Source of the DNA: Pycnococcus provasolii
Lineage: Eukaryota > Chlorophyta > Pseudoscourfieldiophyceae > Pseudoscourfieldiales
Assembly (NCBI GenBank): GCA_049487715.1
Contig: CP150553.1
Span: 124,001 to 188,000 of the forward strand
DNA: 64,000 nt
Direction of reading: 5' to 3'
The notes under the pieces are model-generated. The model made no database searches. It saw nothing but the letters and a program-made list of their open reading frames with translations, and was not told the origin of the DNA. Of this stretch, positions 7,967 to 17,000 are shown in pieces (positions within the stretch are counted from its first letter, which is position 1; every line of letters begins with the position of its first letter). The position numbers were made by a program, and so were the translations under genes.

Positions 7967-10537
7967 ATGATGCGCCAATACCTCCTTCTCCTATCCATAG
8001 TAGTATTCCTAGCTGAGCTGCATGTCAGTGGCAGCTACACGTATGCAGCTCAGTGCGCTCAGGACAAACCGTGCAAACAAGTGGGAAGCTCTTTATATCC
8101 CATATCAGCCTCAGCTTCTTTGGGCGCGCTCGGAAATGTCACGCTCTCGCAGGCAGGTCCGGAAGAACCCGCTCTGATCAACGTCACGTACGACGACACC
8201 GGCTCGTTTCTTGGCGCGATGGGCGCATTTCAAGTGCACATCGCCGCGGAACCTATCGACAAAGTAAACGCAGGCATGATACTCGACGAGTGTCGCGGCG
8301 CGATCAAAACAATGTACGATCCGGATAAGCATGCTCCGCCACACGTCCAGTGGCGCCTATACGTCGCCAACGGGTGTGACGGCACGGGCGCGCCAGACCA
8401 GGAAGAGACGCGAGCACGAGAGAAAGTGTGTGCACTTGGTGACTTGAGCGGTAAGCACGGGTCGCTGCCTGGACCAAGTGGAACACGCACAATCGAGGAT
8501 CGAAGCCTATCCGTGCACGACGTGATTGGACGAGCGTTCGTGCTTGTGAATGAAAAGTCGAAAAGTGTGGCATGTGCAAACATTGCCATGATCATCGACG
8601 ATGATGTGGACTTCAACAACCCGCAGCTTGTTATGGAGGAAGAACCGCCTGCGGATACTGTCAGGGCGCTCAACGATGAGGACCTTAGCAGGAGCACTGT
8701 TGGTGGCATAAAAACAACGCAGCAGTGTTCTACTCCGATGCCAAAGTGCACGAGTGGTCATCAACAGTTCTCAGCCAAAGGATTTGTGGGAAGCTCTATA
8801 TATCCCATATCAGCCTCAGCTTCTTTGGGCGCGCTCGCAAATGTCACGCTCTCGCAGGCAGGTGCAGACGAGCCCGTGCGCATCAATGTCACGTACGACG
8901 ACACGAGCTCGTTCCAAGGCGCGATTGGCGCATTCAGGGTGTACATAGCCGCCGAGCCTCTCGACAGGATTGACGCGGGAGTGACGGTTGCTGAGTGCCT
9001 CACGTTGCCGATGTACGACCCAAACGAGCAAGCGCCACCTTTCGTCAGATTGAGCGTCTACGTACGGCGAGGGTGCGACGGAGAGGCTGACATGATGATG
9101 ATGAGTGAAGATGACATCCCAGATCACAACGACACGCAGGTAGCAGCGCGTGAGAAATCGTGCGCCCTCGGCGATCTAAGCGGCAAACATGGCTTGTTGC
9201 CAGCCCCAAAAGGAACGCACACGTTCGAGGATCGAAGCATTACGAACCTAAACGATATCATTGGACTATCGTTTGTCATGGTGAACGACGAATCACGAAC
9301 CATCGCATGTGCGAACATCGTCATGGACGTCGACGACACACGATCGGAGGATGTGACACTGAGGATTATGTCGCCCGAGCCAATCGAGGCGACGCATGGC
9401 GCGTATCCATGGATTGTCTACATGAGCGTTTGCAGCGGAACGCTCATCGCACCGACTGTCATCTTGACCGCCGCGCACTGCGTATCACCGTACGGTCCGA
9501 TCCGACTTGGACAGGCGGTGTACATGGGGTGCACTGACGTGTCCAATAAAGCGTGTCAGGAGTCTGGGCGTATCACAGGCATCTTCCCACATGAAAAGTA
9601 CCAGGATGCGTCACTGCCGAAATATGCATATGACGTCGCCGTGCTCATTCTCGAAAGGCCGTCACGAGTGCCAGTTGCGACGCTTGCGACACGTGACGAT
9701 GATCCGGCGTATTGCGCGACGAGCTTGAGCACGGTAGCTGGTTGGGGCCGAAGCAAGACCAGGCGATATTCTTCTGATGCTCTGCTGGAGGTGAATTTGC
9801 CGGTGACGTCGCGCGAGCGCTGTGAGGAGGCGTGGGGCAAGGGTCGCATCGGTCCTACGATGATATGTGCAGGCTTTGACGACGGCAGGTGTGACGCATG
9901 TAAGGGCGACTCTGGCGGTCCGATTTTCACGTCGACACAATGCGCGCCTCCCGGCACGCCTCCACGCGTGTTCGGGATTGTGAGCTGGGGATCAAAGTGC
10001 AGCGATTTGAATCGCAAGCCGTACGGCGTGTACACGTCCGTGGCATCGGTGCGCGACTGGATCGCATCGAAGATGCTTGAAGGCGAGCTCGCCGATCCTG
10101 ACGAGAGCGTGCTTCCGTATGTGGTGCGTTCGATCGATGAGACGGTTGAGACCGCGACAGACAGCACATTGTGCACTTTACTTGACGATCAGTCGAGATG
10201 TGGAGAGGACGAGGTGATGAAGCTGTGCCCGAAGCTCTGCGGTGGCTCGTGTCCGCTCGTGCAAAATGTGAAACGTACGACGATCACGCCGCCGCAAACA
10301 ACTACGAGCAGTAGCACAACGACGACGGCACCGCCGCCGAAATCGACTACCACCAGCAGTAGCACGACGACGACGGCACCGCCGCAAACAACTACCACCA
10401 CCAGCAGTAGCACGACGACGACGACATCGCCGCCGAAATCGACTACGAGTAGTAGGACGACGACGACGACGACGACAACGACGAATCAGTACACGGATTA
10501 CTTCGGTTACATGTTTAGAGCACTCGGCGGAAGATGA
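7967..10537 (+). CDS. Secreted trypsin-like serine protease with two SOD-like domains
   Basis: Predicted 856 residues: signal peptide (LLLLSIVVFLAELHVSGS); two homologous domains of about 180 residues (from about residues 41 and 274), each opening VGSSxYPISASASLGAL; an S1 protease domain (about 465-700); a short Cys domain ending CPKLCGGSC (ShK-like, about 735-768); a Thr-rich linker and a unique tail. The catalytic triad is visible: His in LTAAHC (about 503), Asp in YDVAVLIL (about 555), Ser in GDSGGP (about 648). Asp six residues before the Ser predicts cleavage after Lys/Arg. The repeated domains resemble Cu-only superoxide dismutase (GDLSGKHG, a D-containing strand, then RTIACANIVM), but the copper His pairs are mostly replaced. 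The triad looks intact, so this is probably an active extracellular protease. Confidence 0.85.
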   Translation: MMRQYLLLLSIVVFLAELHVSGSYTYAAQCAQDKPCKQVGSSLYPISASASLGALGNVTLSQAGPEEPALINVTYDDTGSFLGAMGAFQVHIAAEPIDKVNAGMILDECRGAIKTMYDPDKHAPPHVQWRLYVANGCDGTGAPDQEETRAREKVCALGDLSGKHGSLPGPSGTRTIEDRSLSVHDVIGRAFVLVNEKSKSVACANIAMIIDDDVDFNNPQLVMEEEPPADTVRALNDEDLSRSTVGGIKTTQQCSTPMPKCTSGHQQFSAKGFVGSSIYPISASASLGALANVTLSQAGADEPVRINVTYDDTSSFQGAIGAFRVYIAAEPLDRIDAGVTVAECLTLPMYDPNEQAPPFVRLSVYVRRGCDGEADMMMMSEDDIPDHNDTQVAAREKSCALGDLSGKHGLLPAPKGTHTFEDRSITNLNDIIGLSFVMVNDESRTIACANIVMDVDDTRSEDVTLRIMSPEPIEATHGAYPWIVYMSVCSGTLIAPTVILTAAHCVSPYGPIRLGQAVYMGCTDVSNKACQESGRITGIFPHEKYQDASLPKYAYDVAVLILERPSRVPVATLATRDDDPAYCATSLSTVAGWGRSKTRRYSSDALLEVNLPVTSRERCEEAWGKGRIGPTMICAGFDDGRCDACKGDSGGPIFTSTQCAPPGTPPRVFGIVSWGSKCSDLNRKPYGVYTSVASVRDWIASKMLEGELADPDESVLPYVVRSIDETVETATDSTLCTLLDDQSRCGEDEVMKLCPKLCGGSCPLVQNVKRTTITPPQTTTSSSTTTTAPPPKSTTTSSSTTTTAPPQTTTTTSSSTTTTTSPPKSTTSSRTTTTTTTTTNQYTDYFGYMFRALGGR
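8788..9335 (+). repeat. SOD-like domain block nearly identical to 11372-11919
   Basis: This roughly 550-bp segment encodes the second SOD-like domain and matches the single SOD-like domain of the next protease gene with only scattered base differences. The first domain of the same gene (from about 8085) is much more diverged. The pattern points to a recent duplication or gene conversion between the two genes. Confidence 0.85.
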
Positions 10538-10841
10538 TTCGAATGCGGAACGCATATGAATTTATCACCACCTTCTTTTTGTGTCTTCTAAGGATAGTTG
10601 GTAAATACTAACTACTTTTTTGGTTACACCAAAAAACCACTACTTTTTTGGTTACCCACCATCTTGAATTTCTTACAAAATTTAATTCTAATTATTCTTA
10701 TAAATTAATAAAATTAAGAAAATAATAAATCGGAGAATTCGGTGAAATTTTAGGTAATAAATAGGTAATAAAAAAACGAAAATAAACTTTCAAGAATTTT
10801 AAGTAATAAAAACGAAAATAGTATGATTTAAATTCTCATAA

Positions 10842-10928
10842 ATGAACGCATATGAACTCATAATACGAATATGAACGCATATGAACTCATAATACGAATA
10901 TGAACGCATATGAACTCATGTTATGTTA
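10842..10928. repeat. 29-bp tandem repeat, about three copies
   Basis: The unit starts ATGAACGCATATGAACTCAT and continues AATACGAAT. Copies start at 10842, 10871 and 10900, the last one partial. A related GAACGCATATGAA lies at about 10548, just after the first protease stop. Confidence 0.85.
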
Positions 10929-11071
10929 GTTTTTCTTAGATTTTAGTGTAAGTTTATAAGTAATGAATTAGTAATAAAAGTTTTGTAAGAAAGTTTCAAG
11001 AGTGGCTGGGGGGGGTGGTTGCATGTAACCGGGCAGCCGGGGAAATCCCTTAATAAAATCTTTGTCATCAT

Positions 11072-11089
11072 CCCTAACCCTAACCCTAA
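11072..11089 (+). repeat. Telomere-like (CCCTAA)3 in 5' flank of second protease gene
   Basis: Three perfect CCCTAA units, 150 bp upstream of the ATG at 11239. One of the recurrent 5'-flank arrays. Confidence 0.9.
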
Positions 11090-11238
11090 TTCACCCTGGA
11101 ACGAACGTGAGTCCGTCCTTGCGTTCACCTCTCCCTTCCACTTGGACTTCGCAGCTTCCCTCTTGGACTTCCCAGGTCTTCTCCCTCCCAGAAAAAAAAA
11201 TATGTGACCCATTTCTGGTGGTGAATATTCGTCAATCC

Positions 11239-13635
11239 ATGGCTGCCTTTGCCACGATGATGATGGTTGCACTGGTGGTGCTGCTCGCGATGATGCCTTC
11301 GGTGGTGGTGGTGCACCATCAACATCCGGGCACTGCTGTTCGTGTTGTGCATGCGCTCGATGGGGGAGTGCGAGTGGGAAGCTCTATATATCCCATATCA
11401 GCCTCAGCTTCTTTGGGCGCGCTCGCAAATGTCACGCTCTCGCAGGCAGGTGCAGACGAGCCCGTGCGCATCAATGTCACGTACGACGACACGAGCTCGT
11501 TCCAAGGTGCGATGGGCGCATTCAGGGTGTACATAGCCGCCGAGCCTCTCGACAGGATTGACGCGGGAGTGACGGTTGCTGAGTGCCTCACGTTGCCGAT
11601 GTACGACCCAAACGAGCAAGCGCCACCTTTCGTCAAATTGAACGTCTACGTACGGCGAGGGTGCGACGGAGAGGCTGACATGATCATGATGAGTGAAGAT
11701 GACATCCCAGATCACAACGACACGCAGGTAGCAGCGCGTGAGAAATCGTGCGCCCTCGGCGATCTAAGCGGCAAACATGGCTTGTTGCCAGCCCCAAAAG
11801 GAACGCACACGTTCGAGGATCGAAGCATTACGAACCTAAACGATATCATTGGACTACCGTTTGTCATGGTGAACGACGAATCACGAACCGTCGCATGTGC
11901 GAACATCGTCATGGACGTAGACGACGACTACAAGCCTCTCTTTGAGGAGCCTCCTTCGGAGACTTCTAGGATCATTGACCGCTCGTCGTCGTCGTCGCAG
12001 TGTTCCATACCGGTGCCGCAGTGTACGAGTGGTCAGCTCAACGAGGACTCACCAGGAATCATCTCATCCGAGCCAACCGAGGTGACGCCAAACACTTATC
12101 CGTGGATCGTGTACATGGGCTCTTGCAGTGGAACTCTCATCGCGCCGACCGTCGTCTTGACCGCCGCACACTGCGTGATGCCGCACGGTCCGATCCGAAT
12201 GGGGAGTGTCGTGTACATCGGCTGCCATCTGATCAGTCAAGGGTGCCAGGAGTCCAGGCTTGTCACTGATGTGTACGCGCATGAGAAATTCACGCTACAA
12301 GAACTGTACTCTTCGGAGACGGATGACGGAAAGCCTCGTCAGAAGTTTGCGTACGACGTCGCCGTGCTGATTCTCAACAAGCCTTCTCGGTTGTCTGTGG
12401 CAACGCTCGCGACGCGCGACGACGATCCGGCGTATTGTGAGAAGAGTGCGAGCACGGTGGCTGGCTGGGGCAAAGATACGACCGGACAACGATCAGAGGC
12501 TCTGCTCCAGGTGGAGGTGCCGGTGACTTCTCACGAGAGCTGTGAGGAGGCGTGGGGCAAGGGTCGCATCGGTCCTACGATGATCTGCGCAGGCTTCGAC
12601 GACGGCGGGTGTGACGCATGTCAAGGCGACTCTGGCGGTCCGATTTTCACGTCGACACGCTGTGCGCCTCCTGACACGCCTCCACGCGTGTTCGGGATTG
12701 TGAGCTGGGGTGCGCCATGCGACAAGGCGAATCGCAAGCCGTACGGCGTGTACACGTCCGTGGCATCGGTGCGCGACTGGATCGCATCGAAGATGCTTGG
12801 AGGCGAGCTCGCCGATCCTGATGAGAGCGTGCTTCCGTATGTGGTGCGTTCGATCGATGAGACGGTTGAGACCGCGACAGACAGCACATTGTGCACTTTA
12901 CTTGATGACGATCAGTCGAGATGTGGAGAGGACGAGGTGAGGAAGCTGTGCCCGAAGCTCTGCGGTGGCTCGTGTCCGCTCGTGCAAAATGTGAAACGTA
13001 CGACTATCACGCCGCCGCAAACGACGACGAGCAGTAGCACGACTACGGCACCGCCGACGATCATGCCGCCGCAAACTACGAGTAGTAGCACGACGACGAT
13101 GGCACCGCCGCCGCAAACGACTACCAGCAGTAGCACGAAGACGAATCCGAAGTACTCGCGTGAGTACGCGATGAAGGCGTTGGATTCCCCAGATATTCCG
13201 ATAGAGCATGCGGGGGAACTGCCTATACATCGTGCTGCACAAAATGGCAACCTAGACGACATACGCGCTCTCTTGGAGGTGTACCCCGAAGGCATTCGTG
13301 CAAGAGGCACGTTTGGGTTTAACCCCCTGCAGATTGCGTCATACTACGGCGCGCCCTTGGAGGTGGTCAAGTACCTGTACGATGCATATCCTGAGGGTGT
13401 GAAAAACGTGAGCCTCCTTGGGACCACTCCGCTTACTTCAGGCGTGTATCAAAATGCGCCATTGGATGTGATTCAATTTTTGTACGAGAAGTACCCTGAA
13501 AGCGTGAGCATACGGGGCCTCTTTGGGGCCAATCCTCTGATGGGGTCTGCCCTTGATATTGCCAAGAACCGCGAGCGTCCACAAGAAATCATCGACTTCC
13601 TCGAAAGTGTCTCTAACGACCGCGCCTTGTTTTGA
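11239..13635 (+). CDS. Secreted trypsin-like protease fused to ankyrin repeats
   Basis: Predicted 798 residues: hydrophobic leader (MMMVALVVLLAMMPSVVVV), one degenerate SOD-like domain (about 45-230), S1 protease (about 275-510), ShK-like Cys segment (about 549-580), Thr/Ser/Pro-rich linker, then four ankyrin-type units (about 634-795). The triad is visible: LTAAHC (about 309), YDVAVLIL (about 373), GDSGGP (about 464), with an Asp specificity residue as in trypsin. It is a paralogue of 7967-10537 but lacks the first SOD-like domain and has a different C-terminus. The C-terminus and 3' flank are a copy of the minus-strand ankyrin gene 6819-7457. The junction lies in the ACG-rich Thr linker. 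A protease tethered by ankyrin repeats to an extracellular partner is inferred. The ATG at 11239 is chosen because it starts the signal peptide. Confidence 0.85.
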   Translation: MAAFATMMMVALVVLLAMMPSVVVVHHQHPGTAVRVVHALDGGVRVGSSIYPISASASLGALANVTLSQAGADEPVRINVTYDDTSSFQGAMGAFRVYIAAEPLDRIDAGVTVAECLTLPMYDPNEQAPPFVKLNVYVRRGCDGEADMIMMSEDDIPDHNDTQVAAREKSCALGDLSGKHGLLPAPKGTHTFEDRSITNLNDIIGLPFVMVNDESRTVACANIVMDVDDDYKPLFEEPPSETSRIIDRSSSSSQCSIPVPQCTSGQLNEDSPGIISSEPTEVTPNTYPWIVYMGSCSGTLIAPTVVLTAAHCVMPHGPIRMGSVVYIGCHLISQGCQESRLVTDVYAHEKFTLQELYSSETDDGKPRQKFAYDVAVLILNKPSRLSVATLATRDDDPAYCEKSASTVAGWGKDTTGQRSEALLQVEVPVTSHESCEEAWGKGRIGPTMICAGFDDGGCDACQGDSGGPIFTSTRCAPPDTPPRVFGIVSWGAPCDKANRKPYGVYTSVASVRDWIASKMLGGELADPDESVLPYVVRSIDETVETATDSTLCTLLDDDQSRCGEDEVRKLCPKLCGGSCPLVQNVKRTTITPPQTTTSSSTTTAPPTIMPPQTTSSSTTTMAPPPQTTTSSSTKTNPKYSREYAMKALDSPDIPIEHAGELPIHRAAQNGNLDDIRALLEVYPEGIRARGTFGFNPLQIASYYGAPLEVVKYLYDAYPEGVKNVSLLGTTPLTSGVYQNAPLDVIQFLYEKYPESVSIRGLFGANPLMGSALDIAKNRERPQEIIDFLESVSNDRALF

Positions 13636-13740
13636 AATTTTTGACAGGCAGGAGAGGAACACATTTTTGACAGGGAGAAAGGGAGAACTTTTTGACAGGA
13701 GATTGACAACCTTGAGATTGACATAAAATGTCAACCTTTC
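13138..13740 (+). repeat. Inverted duplicate of 6704-7332 (ankyrin unit plus 3' flank)
   Basis: From the ACGAAT at the end of the Thr linker through the stop codon and about 100 bp of 3' flank, this segment matches the minus strand of 6704-7332 at near identity. It includes the TTTTTGACAGGGAGAAAGGG repeats. The homology ends near CAACCTTTCGC. Confidence 0.85.
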
Positions 13741-14065
13741 GCAGATTCCACTATCAGACCGCATTCTTTCATCTGGCGTGCGTGGGTGGGAGTTCCACTT
13801 GCGCTGGTTCGCAAAGGTTGTAAATAAAATAAGCAAGAAGTTGTTGTCTTAAATATTATGATTACCATAGAAAAAAAAAACAAAAACGAAGAAAAAAAAA
13901 CTTGCTCTTTTGTTGCTGTTTTTTTCCTCAATTGATGGCATCCCTATTTATTTGTTTTTTTAAAAAAAATGAGTCGCAACTTGGTCGTAACCTTAATCAT
14001 TTTTTTTCTCTCATCTCATCTTGCTGTAATGTTGTGTTGTGTCTTGAGTGAAGTAAAAGCGAACT
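13636..14065. other. Convergent spacer with duplicated 3'-flank repeats
   Basis: Holds the duplicated ankyrin 3' flank (to 13740) and a second copy of the dispersed 3'-flank repeat (13750-13823), which ends in TGTAAATAAA (TGTAA is the green algal polyadenylation signal). A/T homopolymer-rich sequence follows, up to the convergent stop of the giant gene. No gene is seen. Confidence 0.5.
13750..13823 (+). repeat. Copy 2 of the dispersed 3'-flank repeat
   Basis: Matches 6475-6550 in the same orientation, with the core GGTGGGAGTTCCACTTGCG and GCTGGTTCGC. The neighbouring ankyrin block is inverted between the two places, but this element is not. Confidence 0.75.
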
Positions 14066-17000
14066 TTAGTTCATCACCACGAGCGCAAGCAGGAGCATGA
14101 ACAGAGGAGCACCAAAAGTAGTCGCCGAGGATTCCTTCGCAGGCACCTTTACTGGCGCCTTAGTTGTGACCTTTGTCGTTGTCGTCGTCGCCGTCGCCTT
14201 TGTTGTCGTCTTCGTGGCGGTGGTAGTCACAGTCTCCGCATCCGAAGCAGGCGCCGACGTCGTCTTGACCTCAGGCACGAATCGAATCACCGCGTACTCG
14301 CCACCCTTCGATCCCGTGCACGTAATACCAGAACTCGTCGCCGCTGTCTCCACATTACAAGATCCACTGCCAGTTAACTCCACCTTTCCGAGACTCGAGT
14401 CAACACAGGCACATCGATCCGATGCACCGGCGCCGGCAGACGACATGAGAGGCATGCGCACGGAAAATGTAGCACTACCCATACCCACGGCTGTGTCCAC
14501 ATTGTCCTTCATCACCGTCACCGAAACACTTGCAACGCCGCTCACCACGGTGGGCGTTTGCATGCCATTCAAGCTTGGCATGTTGCCAATGGCAAGCGTC
14601 GATAACAAACTCGAATCTGGCAGGTAAGTCATCTTCACCCTGAGGTCATCAGGGCATGGGCTCTCCGTGGACTGGCACTGGTACTCGGTCGCAAAGCTCT
14701 TGTCGTAGCTAATCGTAGGACTTTCATCCGCAAATGCGAGCAAATTTCTCCTACTAGTCGTATTCGAAGAGCTGAAGGTGGTCTCGTAACCGCCGAGGTT
14801 GCTCGCGTAGCGTTTGCCAACAACCACGCCAAGTCCACCTTTGCTCTTGACAACCACAGGTTCCTCATCTGGCGTAGCCTCCTTGAGGAAACTCTCTCCA
14901 ATCGCATTGAGCGTGTTTTTGATGGACGTCATCGTGGAATCAGCCTCCTGCTTCTTCGCTAGCGTTTCCGTTTCCGTCGACGGCGCGTCACCCGAAGGCG
15001 GCGCTCCCATCGTCGGAGGCACATTGTCTTCCACAGATGGAGTAGTTGTCGTCTGCGCCAATGTGCCAATCACGTCTAACATGCCAGCAGCCAAGTCGCT
15101 CTTCTCCTCCTTGGTCTGCGATTTGTCGCTGTCCAGCAGTGCAGCGCTCTTCTCCATCACTTTCAGCACGTTTGCCTTCGCCTTCTTGCTCAGCTTATTC
15201 GCATTTGCCTTGGATGTCATCGACTTTCCGGCGGCAATCACCTGCCTGGCGTCAACAGCCTGCTGGTTCTGATCTTTCGTCGACTCCTTCTCCACGATAG
15301 CCAGCAGGTTCTCGGAGACATCTTGCAAAATATCCTTCTCAGCCTGCAAGGCTGCCTCTTTCACCGTCTCATTCACCGGCTCACCAGGCTGCAGCAACGT
15401 CGCCTCCTCGCGCATCGTGAGCACATCGGCAACCTTCAATGCCGCAGTCACGCCCTGCGCGCTATTGCCCGAGCTTATCGACCTCTTCATCTCCTCAGTC
15501 GCATCGTCAACCACAGCCTGCTCAACCTTTTCCACGGGTTTGACAACCACCGTGGTCTTATCGCATCCGCGACCTCTCATCGTGTCAATGGCACATCCAT
15601 ACACCGTCAGCTCCTTAGCGTCACCCTCTCCCACCGGAAGTTTGGCCTTCACACCCGATCCTGAAACATCTGGAATCGGAACTCGGATGCCCTCCGACAT
15701 GTAGCCAAACTCGTACGTGAGTTCGTCGCGCTCCTTGTCAAACATCGCGTCAAGATTGAAAGAAAAGAGGGTTGTCTGCGCAAGTCCCTCGGTCGGCGAA
15801 ACCTTGAGACACTTTCCTTCCGCCGACTTGCAAACAGGCGGCGCATTCACAGGAACAGCCAGAGGTGGAGTCTCCGACTCCAGAGTCTTGCCATCGCGAC
15901 TCAGCTTAGAAAGCTTGAGAGAGAACTCAGGAAGGATGACGTCTTCGCGGGAGAAGAATTCGCTTTCTACCACAAGCGTTCGACTCGTCGTGCCAGTCTC
16001 CGGTGTGAACTTTGTCAGGTTGACACCCTCGACGTTCACGCTCCATTGATACTGAACATCAGACTTCGCATCGGTCATGTCAACTTGCAGCTTCAGCTGA
16101 TTCGCCTGGTTGTGCTTTTCGTAGCACGTTTTCGTATACACGCCGCCGCACAGGCGTTCGATCGAGCCAATGGGAAGATCCTCGTCACCGACAACCACGT
16201 CTACCTCGGAGGTTGCCTCCGCCTTCACCCCAGATGTCGCGCTAACCTTGAGCGTGAATGCGTACGTCACATTCGACTTTAAGTTTACGCTTTCTTTGCT
16301 GGACTTGATGATGTACTGCGTTGCCGTCACCTCGCTCTTGGAGCGGATCTCCTCGTCGGTTCCCGACAAACACGGCGCGCCATCCGATCGAGTGCACGAC
16401 CAATCGAGCCCGGGGAAGGCTGAAATGCCGGCGGTAGGATTGTCCGGGTCCCTGATGTCAGCTGTGACGACGAGATCCTGGTCATCACGTGCCACGCGAT
16501 TCGGACCGAGGCTCACGATTAGCGGAGACGCAGTCGGAAGGAGTGACAGGCTTGCCGTGCCACTAGCACCGCCAAAGGAAACCTTGAGGTTCACAGTCAA
16601 GGGTTCGTTCGGCTTAACCTGGCCTGGTGCGATGACAAGGTACGGCGAGTCTTCGAACGACAGCGCTGGCTTCTGCACCGACTTTTCAGACAGGGTCCAC
16701 TCGTACGACACCTTAGAACCCTCACCGCAGAGGCTGTCAAGCTCCACCTTGGAGCGCAGCACGAATCCCTCGCTCGCCGCAAACTCCTGCTTTTCGCGGG
16801 CACCGAAAATGATTTCAGGCGCAGCCGCCGCCAGCTTCTCGAAGGCGAACGAGCACGTTGACGTCTTTCCTAGCGATGACGTGACAGTCGCCGATATGTT
16901 GTACTTTCCCGCTGACAACTTCGACGTGTCAACGGCAGCGATGGCTGACAAAGCCGCGCCGTCAACCGGCTTCACGTCGAAGGCGCTCGTGGGAACAGCA

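Larger units (their letters stand above)
10538..11238. other. AT-rich spacer with tandem repeats between protease genes
   Basis: Far more AT-rich than its neighbours from about 10660 to 10990. It has a direct repeat of CTACTTTTTTGGTTAC (about 10613 and 10641) and a 29-bp tandem repeat (10842-10928). A short CCCTAA array follows at 11072-11089 and then the leader of the second protease gene. No gene is seen. Confidence 0.6.
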
